This document shows positions 1 through 10,565 of a stretch of 64,000 nucleotides of DNA, in pieces. The notes below the pieces were generated by a model. The model searched no databases and had not been told where the DNA came from. It saw only the letters and a list, made by a program, of their open reading frames with translations. The stretch is taken from assembly GCF_026212465.1 (NCBI RefSeq), contig NC_080057.1:21319147-21383146 (forward strand), written 5' to 3'. Numbering within the stretch: position 1 is the stretch's first letter; each line of letters opens with the position of its first letter. The position numbers and the translations under genes are program-made. This DNA comes from Amaranthus tricolor. Taxonomy: Eukaryota > Streptophyta > Magnoliopsida > Caryophyllales > Amaranthaceae.

Positions 1-2589
1 ACTTTTTATCGGTTTTGGATTTACCGTTTTATTTAAAATTCACAAGAGCCAATAGATAGTCGTATAAGCTTATCCAATGATCAAATTTCAAACCTACTGT
101 CCATATAAGAGTCTCATAAAAATTTCAACTCCAAAATAGTCCATTTAGTATTTTACTTTATATTTTAACATTTTTGCCTTTTTTTGGTAAGTAGCCAACA
201 CTTAGTAAAAATTCATTAAAAAATAACCAAAAGTTTATATTCTGATTCATACTTGTCGGAGGCATAATAATATGATTTTAGTAACTAATTTATCCATTAA
301 TAATATATTTAAACCCTTTTAATATTTTAAAACATATTTATTACTTAAAATTTCATAATTGACCATTTTAATGAAATTATTCTATAAAAATGAACCTAAA
401 TGATTTTCTAACTTTTAATTACTTTAAAGTTCATATAAATATACTCCTAAAGTTCCTAAGCCCACACAAAATTTGTTCACAACAAAACTTCATAAAAACA
501 TCACAAAACACCGTTTTTACTTATTTTTACATAATAGAAATTCATAAAATTTACATACATGAACATTAAAGTAAAAATACACATAATAAAATATATATCC
601 ATCAATAACATTATATAAATGAAAAATTTTCAGATTTATATATTTTTTTTTCGTGACTTTAATTTAATACCGATTTCGGGTAATTATCACACTACTTGAA
701 TATTTATAATATAAACATGTAAATAACATTTCTAACATTATTATATATAAAACATCATAAATTTTCAATTTATAACATGCATATACTTAAACTTATAATA
801 AACACTTTATTTTTACTTTTAACACAAAAAAAATTGTGGTACTCTTATTGAAAGTGATCATGCAAGATAAAATTAAATCAATCTAACATATTGTCATATC
901 TTTTACATATTCAAGTAAATATAATATAGGTGTCACACAGTAAGAAAGTTAAGAGTGTGTACCATTTTAGCTATCAAGTGGTATTAAGACCAAAATAGAG
1001 AATAAAATAAGAAAATGCTCCCAAAATAATATATTCTTTCAGAAGCTCCAAGAATGATAATCTCCCAAAATAGTTCTGAAAAATAATAATCCAAGCTTGA
1101 AAGAGAAAAAAAAAAATATTTCTCAACCTATTTAGACAAAACTCAAGTTAGTAAGGTGATGGGTAAAAATTCATCCCCCTTTTTTTTAAATGAACAAACC
1201 TTACCTTAAGAGAGAAAATTTGATGAACTTGACTTGAAAATAGATGATGTTAAGCTTGTTCTTCAAGGGATTCTTCAACTAAAAACATAAAGAACATAAG
1301 GAAAAATAAGGAAAGTTAGGAATGTGTTTAAGTGTGTATTAAGGAGGAAGGATGAGTAAAAATCAAAGTGACATGGGGAGGGGATATAATCAGCTTGTAG
1401 AGGCATGCAAGTCTAGGTAGGCTCAGATAGGTGTAATAACCTTTAGGTGGCTTGTGTAAGTGAAGATATAGTGAAATGATGATGTTTTCTTAGGGAAAGA
1501 GAGGGTTGGTTGTAGGAGTTGTTTGGAGCTGATTTTTAGCTTAAATTTATTTGGTGCTAGTAGTTGTACATCAAAATAATGGGTAAGTTTGCTTAAGGTT
1601 TGGTATTGAAATTTAGCTTAAGGTTTGTTATTGAAATTTAGCTTAGTTTGTATTCAAAATTAGCTAAAAATACACTTTAAAGTTGATAATAATATTCATA
1701 AATATAATTTGTGTCGGAACATATAAATCAAAGTTATAAAGTCGAAAAAAATAATTTAACAAAGTTTGGTTAAGAAAAAGAACTTAAAACGCAAAGTTTT
1801 GACGAAATCGTAAAATAAATAAATAAATAAATAATTGTAACATGAAATAATAAATAATTTCTTAGAAGTATAAAATAGATTTTTGACGAAAATTAAAGTT
1901 GTAGAGTTATCAAAAATAATTGTTATGAAATAGTTGTGGAAAACAAGTTTAGAACATAGACGTTAATTAAATCGTAGAACGATTTTAAAATGTAACAATT
2001 CTCGTAATATAAATAATAACTAAGCTTTTTGGGCTATTTGAAAATGATAATAAGATTTTAGGGATTTTGGCGGTTTGATATTGGTAATCGGCTAATTAAA
2101 AATTTTAAATTGGAGATAAAAGATAATTAATTGGATAGTTGAGGTTACGAAATTGAGTCTACTACAGTAACCCTATTTTTATTAAGAGGAAGTCTTAGTA
2201 AATAACGGTTATTTGTAAAGTTAACAAATCACCCTTATGTGGTAAGATTTGATAGGGTGAGAAATTTGTTATTTTAATTTACTTTTTTTTATTTTGTTTA
2301 TTTTATTATTATATTTTTTGCCTTTTAATAGTGATTTACTAACCATGACTATTGATTATGAATTATTGTTTTATTAGCTATTACAAAGGATCTTTATCAT
2401 ATGAAAATTAACTTGATTTTATCATAGTTTTGTACTTATTTGATAGGGTTACTTCTTGTTTTTATAATGATTGACACTTTTGTTTTTATTAGCTATAAGC
2501 CCCTTATCTCCTTTTGTATTAGCCACATACTCTTAAAGTTGAATTATAAAATGTTTGGTATGTAAAATTAGGGCATTATTAAATTTTGT
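1..2589. other. AT-rich intergenic DNA, no gene seen
   Basis: Very AT-rich with stops in all frames and no recognisable protein. Near 1597-1650 a short phrase (around ATTGAAATTTAGCTTA) is tandemly duplicated, and a short TAAA run lies near 1815. A dispersed repeat starts near 2186 and is listed separately. Confidence 0.6.
2186..2350 (+). repeat. Dispersed AT-rich repeat, family A, copy 1
   Basis: Shares a diagnostic block (TCTTAGTAAATAACGGT, then TGTAAAGTTAAC and GATAGGGTGAGA) with copies near 12946, 26348 and 53201. All four continue into a T-rich stretch ending near TATTATTATATT. No terminal repeat or target duplication was resolved. It is probably a MITE or other short non-autonomous element. 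Confidence 0.6.
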
Positions 2590-2755
2590 CATCTTTTTTA
2601 TTTTATCGTCACCTCTATTTTAATAAAATGACAAAAATATCCTTGGACTTAGAATTTTTTAACACACTTTAATATTACTCAATAATACATTTATCACTCT
2701 GAAAGCACTAAATCAAAACATAAAATTTGTGGAGCTAAAGCGTAGGAAATGAAAT
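2590..2755 (+). repeat. Left TIR of MULE-PMD element 1
   Basis: Reads CATC..TTTTATCGTCACCTC and matches the reverse complement of 6205-6365 over about 160 bp with small indels. Shared phrases include ATCCTTGGACT/GCCCCTGGACT, TTATCACTCT and GGAGCTAAA/AGAGCTAAA. It also matches 26990-27180. Confidence 0.85.
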
Positions 2756-2984
2756 CCCAAACACTTTTATCGCCACCCTATATAAATTGAATTTCCAATA
2801 TCGTTCCTGCATAATATACAAACTCAAACATAGTAACATCTCTCTAAAAACGCTCTCTGAGTTAAAACAAGCTAAAAGTTGAAATCGATTTACAATGGCT
2901 AACCAAAACGACTATGAATCCGATTCAGTATGTAGTTTAATCGATTCGAATGGTTTTTTTAAAAAAATTAATAATTAAGACCAA

Positions 2985-3036
2985 GTCACACGTTTTGTGC
3001 AACTCAACCACAGTCTAGTCACACGTTTTGTGCGAC
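2985..3036. repeat. Two short palindromes inside the left end of element 1
   Basis: GTCACACGTTTTGTGCAAC (2985-3003) and GTCACACGTTTTGTGCGAC (3018-3036), each a 7-bp stem with a 5-base loop, 33 bp apart. They lie in intron 1 of the transposase. The same type recurs near the right end and many times in element 2. Confidence 0.8.
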
Positions 3037-4650
3037 TGCTTTTTTTTTCCCTCTTATTTATTTAAATTAATTTATATTTTGTATATCTTGTAGTATATTA
3101 TGTTATTTGATAATTTATATTATTGTTCATTATACTATTTAAATTATTTTTAATTTTTTATTTAAATTATTGTAGTAATTTATTTAATTTATAATTTATG
3201 TTCTAGTAATTTATTTTAATTATTTTGTATTTTAGTATTATTTAAATTATTTTATTTTATATGTATTTTATTTACCTAATTGTTTACCTAAATATTTATT
3301 TTATAATTTAAATACTATATATTATTGATTGTAAATCTATGTTACATTTACAGGACTATGAAAATTTAGCGGACAATATAGATTACTCTAGTAGATTTGT
3401 TACAGATAGAGAATTTGATTCTGTAGATGAATTATATGCTTGGGCCGATGAGATTGCAATAGGAATTGACTTTCAATTTACACGTGCTTCATATTAACAA
3501 AAAAAAGGATGTTTTAGAGTTAGTTTGTATTTAAGATGTCACCGCTATGGTAATATTAGGGGTGATTTGCATAACTTAGATAACGCTACTTGGTTCTAAA
3601 AGTAAAACATGTAGGTGTAAATTTATGATTGTATGTAGTAGTCGTAAACTAGGGAAAAAACCTTGGACGGTGAGAGTGTGTCCTGGTGAAAAAGGAACAC
3701 ATAACCACCCATTCTTGGTGTACAGAGATGGTCATGTAAAGGAAAATTGTAGATATTCGGTAGGATATACGATACCTTAGTGCAACCAGCATGCAACCTG
3801 CCTATATCATGACCTTAATTAGACAAAATTTTCTTGGTTTTTTTGCTAGTATGAATCAAATATATAATGTTAGACAATCAATTAGGAGAGAAGAGATGGA
3901 GGGTAGGACTCCACTCCAACACTGTCTTTATATGGCCACTAAGCATAACTACGTGATGTGGACAAACTTGGACAGTGAAGGGAAATTGAGTAGATTGTTA
4001 ATTGTAAATCCCACATCCATCTAGATGATACATACGTGGCCCTATGTTGTGTTGATAGATACGACGTACAAAACAAACAAACAAAAGTGGCTGCTTTGTG
4101 AAATAATCGGAATGACGCCAACCAATCACAACTTCTTGGTTGCATTTTATTTGATGCGAGACGAGACGGCTGTATCGTGGGTGGAGAGATTGAGAGATAT
4201 TTTCGGCAATGCTCAAACCCCAAACGTAATCGTAACTGATAGAGACGAGGGTTTATCTGCAGCTATACGTGATATCTTCCCAGGTAAAAATGTTATATTG
4301 ATTAATCATTGTCTTTCTATTTGTTAAATATATGTCATTTATATTCAATCTTCTATTTAATGTAGATGTGCGACATTTATTATGCATATGACATATTGCC
4401 AATGACGTCGAGAACATGGTGGAAAAATTGTGTGCCGGGAAAAGAAATCAACAGGGGCAGATATTCAGGCAAACTAGATGGAACCCCTTGGTTAACAATT
4501 CTACCGTTGCCGAATTCCAAAACAGATGGGAATCGATTGTGGCTACGTGGTCGACTAGAAATAGAAGGGTCGTTCGACATTTGGCTGGAATATGGATTCC
4601 ACACAAAGAGAAATTTGCGTGCGTGGACGAATGATTGTTTACACATGGAT

Positions 4651-4745
4651 AACCAGACTACCAGCAGAGTTGAAAGCCAACACTTATCTTTTAAGTACTA
4701 TCTTGGTAGCGGTAACCAGACTACTAACAGAGTTGAAAGACAACA
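4651..4745 (+). repeat. 62-bp-spaced duplication at the deletion junction
   Basis: The phrase AACCAGACTACCAGCAGAG...GAAAG.CAACAC occurs at 4651 and again at 4713 with slight divergence. It encodes the transposase TTxRVExQH motif twice. The duplication sits exactly where the transposase and the opposing PMD gene meet. Confidence 0.75.
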
Positions 4746-4754
4746 CGTCGTGCA

Positions 4755-5507
4755 ACATAATAGTCATCTCCCCCCAGGGCATGTGAAAGGTGTTGGTATC
4801 CGGCTGCCACTTCTCCACAAAGGCCGAAATTAAAGCCCTATTAATATGCTGGTGCATAACATACGACAGACGACCGAGGGGAGTAGCAGGTAGAATTCCA
4901 CACAGCTATTCAGACATATCTTGCAGTCTGATGATATCCTCTAGCGGCTTCTTCCTGGTACGGCACTCCAAAATCGGAGGCGTACGCTCAAAGCCCTCAA
5001 AAATGACCTTAGCTATGTGCCCCCCATAGCTGGGAATCAATCGTGCGTCAGTGGGGCCCTCGGGCTGGGGCGATGTGATCAGCCAATCCGTTTCACCGGA
5101 CTGTGGGCGCCTCCTCTCCCCTTGCGCCGCATTGTCCACCTGGCTGTCTTCTACATGATCAGAAGCACCTGCATTACTAGGGCCTGTCCGTGCGAACTAA
5201 TCGGCATGCCAGGCACGACAGTCCAATCGATTGGCTGACCAACAAAGCCTTCGTAATCACTATAATCGAAACTGGAGCCCCTCGAATTACTCTGGAGGCT
5301 AGTCTGGTCATCAAAGTGAGTACGCATTTGGTGCAGCATACTCGAACGTTGGGCCTGACTATGACTGGCCGCCTGTTCCTGCCTAGCCCGCCTAGCGGAA
5401 CCCGTAACTCCCCTCTGATGAGGGTCTCCTCTCAGTATGGTAGGCCTAGAACTACTTCCGCTCAACAAATTTCTGAAAAACCCTCCTCTTCCTTGATTTC
5501 CAGCCAT
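4755..5507 (-). pseudogene. Plant mobile domain (PMD) protein, truncated
   Basis: Read on minus from ATG at 5507: a low-complexity Gly/Ser/Arg N-terminus (MAGNQGRGGFFRN...) of about 110 residues, then a frameshift near 5180. The PMD start follows (LIPSYGGHIAKVIFEGFERT, ECRTRKKPLEDI). After a TAG near 4907 the same frame continues with ILPATPLGRLSYVMHQHINRAL..., KWQPDTNTFHMPWGEMT and MLHDV before the sequence runs into the transposase junction near 4755. The family (PF10536, MAIN/MAIL1-like) normally has several hundred more residues, so the C-terminal half is missing. Host PMD proteins act in transcription and silencing; this transposon-borne copy is broken. Confidence 0.8.
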
Positions 5508-5509
5508 TT

Positions 5510-6060
5510 ACTAAAATTTTTAATAATTAATTAACTATTAATAATAAATAAAGATAATCAAATATTACGTTAAGTTAACTACATTAACACCAAATAAAAA
5601 TTATTTCAAATATTAATTCATGATTAATTTAATAAAAATTTAAGAAAAACTAATAAACATTTAAAAACAATATTAAATTAATTATTATTACAAATAATAA
5701 CAAATAAAAACTATTACAAATAATAAACATTTAACAATAACTAATAAACATTTAAAAATAATATTAATTAAATTAATAAGTTAAATTAACAAATATTTAA
5801 TTAATATATCATATTATTTAATAATTATTAATATAATTTTGTTATTATTATTATCATTATAATTAATTTTTTAAAATAATAATAATAATAATAATTAATT
5901 AACAAACATAATTTATGAACATAAACATTAATTATTAGTAGTAAAAACAATATTAAATTAATTATTATTACAAATATAATTTAATAACGTAAATATTAAT
6001 TATTACTAATTAATAACATAAACGGAAAATATTAAAATTTTTTTTAAAAAAAAATTTTAA
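5510..6060. other. AT-rich spacer upstream of the PMD gene
   Basis: A/T-only stretches (many ATTAATT and AATAATAATAATT phrases), resembling the AT-rich transposase intron at 3050-3340. No coding potential. It may contain the 5' leader or promoter of the minus-strand PMD gene. Confidence 0.5.
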
Positions 6061-6066
6061 ATCCGA

Positions 6067-6118
6067 ATCGCATGTTTTATGCTACTGAACCGCAGTCCAG
6101 TCGCACGTAACGTGCGAT
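6067..6118. repeat. Two short palindromes inside the right end of element 1
   Basis: ATCGCATGTTTTATGCTAC near 6067 and GTCGCACGTAACGTGCGAT near 6100, spaced as at the left end and joined by a similar GAACCGCAGTCCA linker. The second is an almost uninterrupted palindrome. Confidence 0.75.
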
Positions 6119-6204
6119 TTGTTCTTCGTACTTTTTTTAAAAAAAAAATTTACATAAGAAATTCGATTAAAAATTCTTGATTTGTTCTTTACGTTTTGTT
6201 TTCC

Positions 6205-6365
6205 TTAGATTTAGCTCTACAAATTTTAAGTTTGATTTGGTGTTTTTAGAGTGATAAAAGTGTTAGTAAGTGTGATTGGAGTGTTTTATAGAAATTTTGA
6301 GTCCAGGGGCATTATCGTCAATTCATTACCATCGAGGTGGCGATAAAATGAAAAGGGTGGCGATG
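6205..6365 (-). repeat. Right TIR of MULE-PMD element 1
   Basis: The reverse complement reads CATCGCCACCC...TTTTATCGCCACCTC and continues in parallel with 2590-2755. See the left TIR. Confidence 0.85.
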
Positions 6366-6703
6366 TTTAAGGATCGGGTAAAAATAATGGTTGGAAACGG
6401 GTTCGATTAAGGTTTACCATTATTTATCGTTTAGTATACTAAATATTTAACCGTTTCCGTTTCACATAGATAACAAATAAATTAATGCCATGCTTGGGAC
6501 TGATAATTTCATTTGGAAATTTGAAATTGGCTCAAATTTTTTTGTTTGGCAAATCAAAAATTTTGAAATTTAAATTTAAATCAATTTCCACAATTATTTT
6601 TAAATTAATTAAAATTGAGAATTTAAGAATAAATCTTTTAACTAAAGTGTTTGCCTTTTTATGTTTATACCAAATAATTGATAACAATAACGCTTATTGT
6701 TAC

Positions 6704-6877
6704 TAGAGGTGTTCATTGGGATCATCGGGTCAAGTGTTTCAAATCGGTTTAAAATCGAATCTTAAGTTTCCATTGATTCTTACATTATTTCAAGTTCATT
6801 TTAAAGTCGGATTAAGTCGGGTTCGATTTCAATATCGGGTAAATATCAGGTCATCGAGTATGTTTTGAACACCTCAA
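6704..6877. mobile_element. Non-autonomous hAT (MITE), 174 bp
   Basis: Ends TAGAGGTGTTC...GAACACCTCAA form an inverted repeat, flanked by a perfect 8-bp duplication ATTGTTAC (6696-6703 and 6878-6885). The interior is rich in CGGGT/CGGTTT phrases, as in the element at 24025. An 8-bp duplication with TAG..CTA-type ends is typical of hAT. Confidence 0.85.
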
Positions 6878-6885
6878 ATTGTTAC

Positions 6886-8384
6886 CTTTCCTTTCACCAT
6901 TTTCATTTTGTTCAATCTCCACCATATATACCAAACGACCACTTAGAGTCTGTAGCAATGCCTATTCAAATCAATGAAGGGAAATCCAAGATAAACAGGA
7001 TAAAACAAAGATAGTGGACATTATGCTTTACTAAATACTGTAGACCACTCATACAATGCCTATTAAAGGCAAAAGCCACACACCCATGAAGTCAATGGTC
7101 ACAGTAAAATACATACAAGTATATAACAAAGTGAGGAAAAATATAGTATTACAACAATATAAATGCTAATCTCAGTAAGTTGTACAAATTATATCTCTTA
7201 AAATGTCAAAAGACTCGCCTAATTACAGAGACTATTCAACATATGAGTATATGACAAAGAAGTTCGTGTAGAGCAATCCACAACAAGCACGGCCGATTCA
7301 GTTGACATACAAAATGTCAATATGACAATGAGTTGCATGTAATTTTGCAAGTCCAGTGACTGCGTCTATGGTATTACTTTTCTATCTCAAAGTGAACTTT
7401 TATGAAGTATTCTGTAGAAATTTTTTTTTTTTTAAGAGATTCTCAAAAAGCAGCGTCATGGAAATTGTAATTCTCAAAATAAACGTCAACGTATCCAAGC
7501 CTAATGTCAGGTTTACTAATAACGAATAAGAGGAAAAAAATGTATTATGACTTTGTTCGCTGTTAATAACAGCGAACAAAATAGAGATAATATCATACCG
7601 TTTGAAAAGACAGAAAAAACAATGCTTAGTCATTGTGCAAACAAACTATTTGTTGTTTTTTTTTTGTCCCTTCAAACTCTCTTTTGTTCGTTGTTGCCAG
7701 TTAGTAACAACAAACAGAGTCGTAATAAATATTTTTTTCTCTTGTCCGCTGTTAGAATCAGCAAACAAACCTAACCTTAGGCTCAAACACGAACACGCTT
7801 ATTTTGGGAATTAAAATTTTCCGAAGTTTATTTTGAAAATTTTTTTGTTTATTTTATTCAATCTTTCGTATTCTGTATACCAATCCATTAAAATGTTTTC
7901 TTGGTTTAAAATCAAAGCTGGCATCTGCAGGCTATCACAGTTACTTAGAAGATCATGGAAGTATGTAGAGTGTGCTTACACTAAAGATCTCTCAAAAAGA
8001 AGCATGTAAGGTATCAACGAGGCGCATCTTCTCCCTGAAAGCCACAACATTGATTATCCACAACATTGATTATTAGAAGGACGAGAAACAAATTAAAACT
8101 TGTCTGAATCAAAAGAAAAACACTCTTATATCTTCGCCAGTGTCACGCAGGCATCTAAGTTTGAGAAATAATGCAGAAAATGCAGAAACTATTCTTCTAG
8201 AAACAAATAATATCAATGGCCACAAAGCAAGGAATATGTATCAGTTGAACATATTAACGAAATCATAGAGGCATAGAACAACTGTACTGAATTTGAGGGA
8301 TCCATTGGCACTTTATAAGCTATAATCTACAACTTCTAAACAGGCTGATCGGAAAGACAGTAATGAAGCTTAAAACAAGCTTAC
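6886..8384. other. Region 3' of NB1, including a probable terminal mini-exon
   Basis: No second gene is seen. On minus, a GTAAGC donor at 8384-8379 lies directly after the NB1 winged-helix region. An acceptor (TTTCAG) before 8034 opens a frame that adds only GEDAPR before TGA at 8014-8016. Spliced NB1 would therefore end there, without LRRs. The rest (6886-8013) is AT-rich with no recognisable element. Around 7560-7760 the phrases TGTTAATAACAGCGAACAAA and TTAGTAACAACAAACAGAG recur loosely. Confidence 0.5.
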
Positions 8385-9857
8385 CTCTAGTGATATTTTT
8401 GCAGCCAATCTTCCGACCCACTTGTTCATCATCACATATTCTGTTCCATCTCGTTCTACAATTTCCAGCAAGTATAGTCTCTTGAGTTCATTGATAATTG
8501 TATGACCCTGATCGTAAATGGCAGCACGGCTGGCACCCCTACGACGCTTCTGACCAATTTTTTTCCCTTGAATCCAGTGCTCAACAAGGTCTTGTCTAGT
8601 CACTGGAACTTTCTCAAACAATATTTTTGTTGAGTCCAAGAAGCAAGCCCAAACTGTACGGTCCTTGATACAATCAAAGCAGAATTTTAGCTTATCCAGT
8701 ATCTTGGCCTCATTGTCATATGGGTCTGAAAGGATTCCCATAAGCTCATTGCGTCGAGTGTTCCATTCAAAAATTTCTTCCTTTCCTATCAAAGACCGAC
8801 CAATTTGTGTGATGACGAGTGGCATTCGAGAGCACTCTTTAGCAACATCATCAACCGCCCCAGTCATCCTCTCATCACAGCTTTGGATATAATAATTTTT
8901 CAAGTCAGCTTCGTGTAATAACAGCTCTCGGGCTTCATCCTCCGGGAGCAGGTCCAATGTGAAGTTGGAACAGCTCATCTTGTTGCAAATATCCTCGGAA
9001 GTAGCTGTAAATACAACAGTACAATTGAAATTTTCAGAACCAAAACCACTTATAGGTATCCCTACCTCACAAGGCTGAAATGGCTCCTTCACATTATCAA
9101 GGAACACAACTACATGCCCAGGTGCCATGTCCATGAACTTTTTAGCAAGTAGACTACTTCTTCTTACTGTGTCCTCATCATCAAGGTTAAAATGCAAAGC
9201 CTTGGCAACGTACTCTTGTATACCTCTGACATCAAGTGGTAGTTTTTCTGGCATACTTACCCAAAGGACAGCCTTAAAGTTCTCAGTGTCATCATACAGA
9301 ACATTGTGCAAGGTTTTCATGAAGTTGGTCTTTCCAGATCCGTGGTTCCCATGTATGCCAATGACGCGGTCCTTCTTAAGAGATTCAAGGAGATTTGTTC
9401 GAAGCTGATTGGCAGTGTTGCCAATGAGCTGATTGGCGTACAACCTGATACCTCGTGTGAACATGTCGTAAGTCAGGCCTTCCTCCTTCAGCTGGTCAGC
9501 TTTGCTCAGTAAATCCTCGCTACACATCAGAAGGTAATCTAGTTGGCGCAATGTTAACAGCATCGAAAAAAGATTCCATTTGCGCCCTTTCTCACAATTT
9601 TTCAAAGTCTCACCAGCCTTATCTTGGAACCTTTTCTTGAGCTCAAAGAAAGTTACCACATAGTCCTTCTGTCTCTTGTATGGATTTGTATCCACAGCCC
9701 TCAATTGCAGATTCATATCCACCACCTCCTCTTCCAGATCATACAGTTTCATCTCAAGCTTGTTGCACTTTTGTTCCACCTTATTGAATTCCATGATGAA
9801 ATTGCACAATTTGGGAGCAGTCTCTAACAAAAACTCAAATATATCCATTCCAAGCAT
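8370..9857 (-). CDS. CC-NB-ARC protein without LRR (NB1)
   Basis: 495 codons as an open frame. The start is probably the second Met (9848, MDIFEF), by analogy with MDIITI of NB2. Residues about 20-125 are helical with heptad-like Leu/Glu (coiled-coil type). P-loop at 170-177 (GNHGSGKT), followed by NFMKTLHN. Kinase-2/Walker B at 249-255 reads VVVFLDN, so the second acidic residue is Asn. RNBS-B at 281-286 reads VVFTAT, without its usual Arg. The GLPL position reads RMPLV (345-349). The winged-helix region is present, and the MHD position reads YVMMNKW (474-480). Closest in style to RPS2/RPS5-type plant immune receptors, which act at the plasma membrane or in the cytosol. A canonical donor at 8384 means the last five residues are probably intron read-through. 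LRRs are absent. Intact frame, possibly expressed; the biochemical role is uncertain. Confidence 0.85.
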   Translation of the reverse strand: MLGMDIFEFLLETAPKLCNFIMEFNKVEQKCNKLEMKLYDLEEEVVDMNLQLRAVDTNPYKRQKDYVVTFFELKKRFQDKAGETLKNCEKGRKWNLFSMLLTLRQLDYLLMCSEDLLSKADQLKEEGLTYDMFTRGIRLYANQLIGNTANQLRTNLLESLKKDRVIGIHGNHGSGKTNFMKTLHNVLYDDTENFKAVLWVSMPEKLPLDVRGIQEYVAKALHFNLDDEDTVRRSSLLAKKFMDMAPGHVVVFLDNVKEPFQPCEVGIPISGFGSENFNCTVVFTATSEDICNKMSCSNFTLDLLPEDEARELLLHEADLKNYYIQSCDERMTGAVDDVAKECSRMPLVITQIGRSLIGKEEIFEWNTRRNELMGILSDPYDNEAKILDKLKFCFDCIKDRTVWACFLDSTKILFEKVPVTRQDLVEHWIQGKKIGQKRRRGASRAAIYDQGHTIINELKRLYLLEIVERDGTEYVMMNKWVGRLAAKISLEVSLF

Positions 9858-10252
9858 AAAAGATCAATGCCCACACAACTATCTAGCAAAACAGGAGATG
9901 TGATCATTATGTGGAGTAGTAATTACAAACATCAAAATTAACAAAACGGAAAAGAAACAACAAATAGATAATGAATGGCTAATTTCGGAATTCTCTACAA
10001 TAAGCGGAAAGTCAAAATTGGTTAAAAAGGAAAAGGCAAAAAAACGAAGTGGAAAATCCAAAACGACTTTTGGAACATTTCTGCATTACGCAAAACAAAA
10101 GGTTCCATGCGAGCCAATGGCATTTAAGACATTTATATCAAGGATAAGGTAGAAATAGCACACTTATACTACATGGATCTGAGAACTCGAGACCCTGCCC
10201 CCTGGTCTATCTATTCAAATCTAATTTGAGACATTCCAATACAAACCCCTTA
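9858..10252. other. Upstream region of NB1
   Basis: Short non-coding interval between the NB1 start and a Tourist-like MITE. No clear TATA box could be chosen. It presumably holds the promoter and 5' leader of NB1. A possible acceptor (CTAG on minus near 9885) would give a leader intron as in NB2 and NB3. Confidence 0.4.
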
Positions 10253-10562
10253 TGGCCCGTTGGTTAATCGTATTAAATGGTGGTAATGGGAATGATTTAT
10301 AGTGTAAAATTTCATTAAAAGTTCCAAATCATTCTCATGGTAATGAAACTTTGATCATAAAAAAGTTTTTTGTTTACAAATTTCCATTACCACCTAATAC
10401 CAACTCTTTCAATGATAATGCATTGGAATGAATTTTAAGAAGAAAATAAGTTGATTGAAGTTGGACAAGCATGGGCATCAAGGTAACCGAGAGATTTTTA
10501 TAAAATTACACTAGTTTTTCATTTTCATTACTTCCGTTTATTAACACCTACCAAACGGGCCG
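10253..10562. mobile_element. Tourist-like MITE, copy 1 (310 bp)
   Basis: Ends TGGCCCGTTGGTTAA... and ...CACCTACCAAACGGGCCG form an inverted repeat, flanked by TTA (10250-10252 and 10563-10565), the duplication typical of PIF/Harbinger. The interior matches 59070-59383 in opposite orientation (GGTGGTAATGG, ATTCATTCCAATG-type and ACCTTGAT.. phrases). It lies about 400 bp upstream of NB1. Confidence 0.85.
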
Positions 10563-10565
10563 TTA

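Larger units (their letters stand above)
2895..4750 (+). pseudogene. MULE transposase, degenerate (element 1)
   Basis: Exon 1 is 2895-2927 (eleven codons, MANQNDYESDS) and ends at a GTATGT donor. The next exon starts at about 3355 (acceptor ACAG). Around 3600-3720 a frame encodes a WRKY-GCM1/FAR1-like zinc-binding segment (KTCRCKF...GTHNHP...YRDGH). 4025-4290 encodes the DDE core (PF10551-like: VLIDTTYKTN with the first Asp, VIVTDRDEGL with the second). After an intron (about 4286-4363) come the HLLCIWHI-like block, broken by a TGA, and the region with WNPLVNNST, HKEKFACV and TTSRVESQH. Several stops and frameshifts are visible. The C-terminal SWIM finger is absent because the reading ends at the junction with the opposing PMD gene. 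Not functional. Confidence 0.85.
2590..6365. mobile_element. MULE-PMD element 1 (Mutator-like, internally deleted)
   Basis: Bounded by long terminal inverted repeats of about 160 bp (2590-2755 and 6205-6365). It carries a degenerate MULE transposase on plus and a degenerate plant mobile domain gene on minus, converging near 4750. Both genes stop short at that junction, which suggests one internal deletion removed both 3' halves. Palindrome pairs lie inside each end. I could not find a convincing 9-bp target duplication (left flank AAATTTTGT, right flank TTTAAGGAT). The same TIR recurs at 26990. PMD genes carried by Mutator-type elements are known in plants; this copy is certainly dead. Confidence 0.85.

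Noticed and set aside
2590..6365. Target duplication for MULE element 1
   Set aside because: No matching 8-11 bp flank (AAATTTTGT against TTTAAGGAT).
9127..9903. Plus-strand frames opposite NB1
   Set aside because: Antisense shadows of the NB1 coding sequence.
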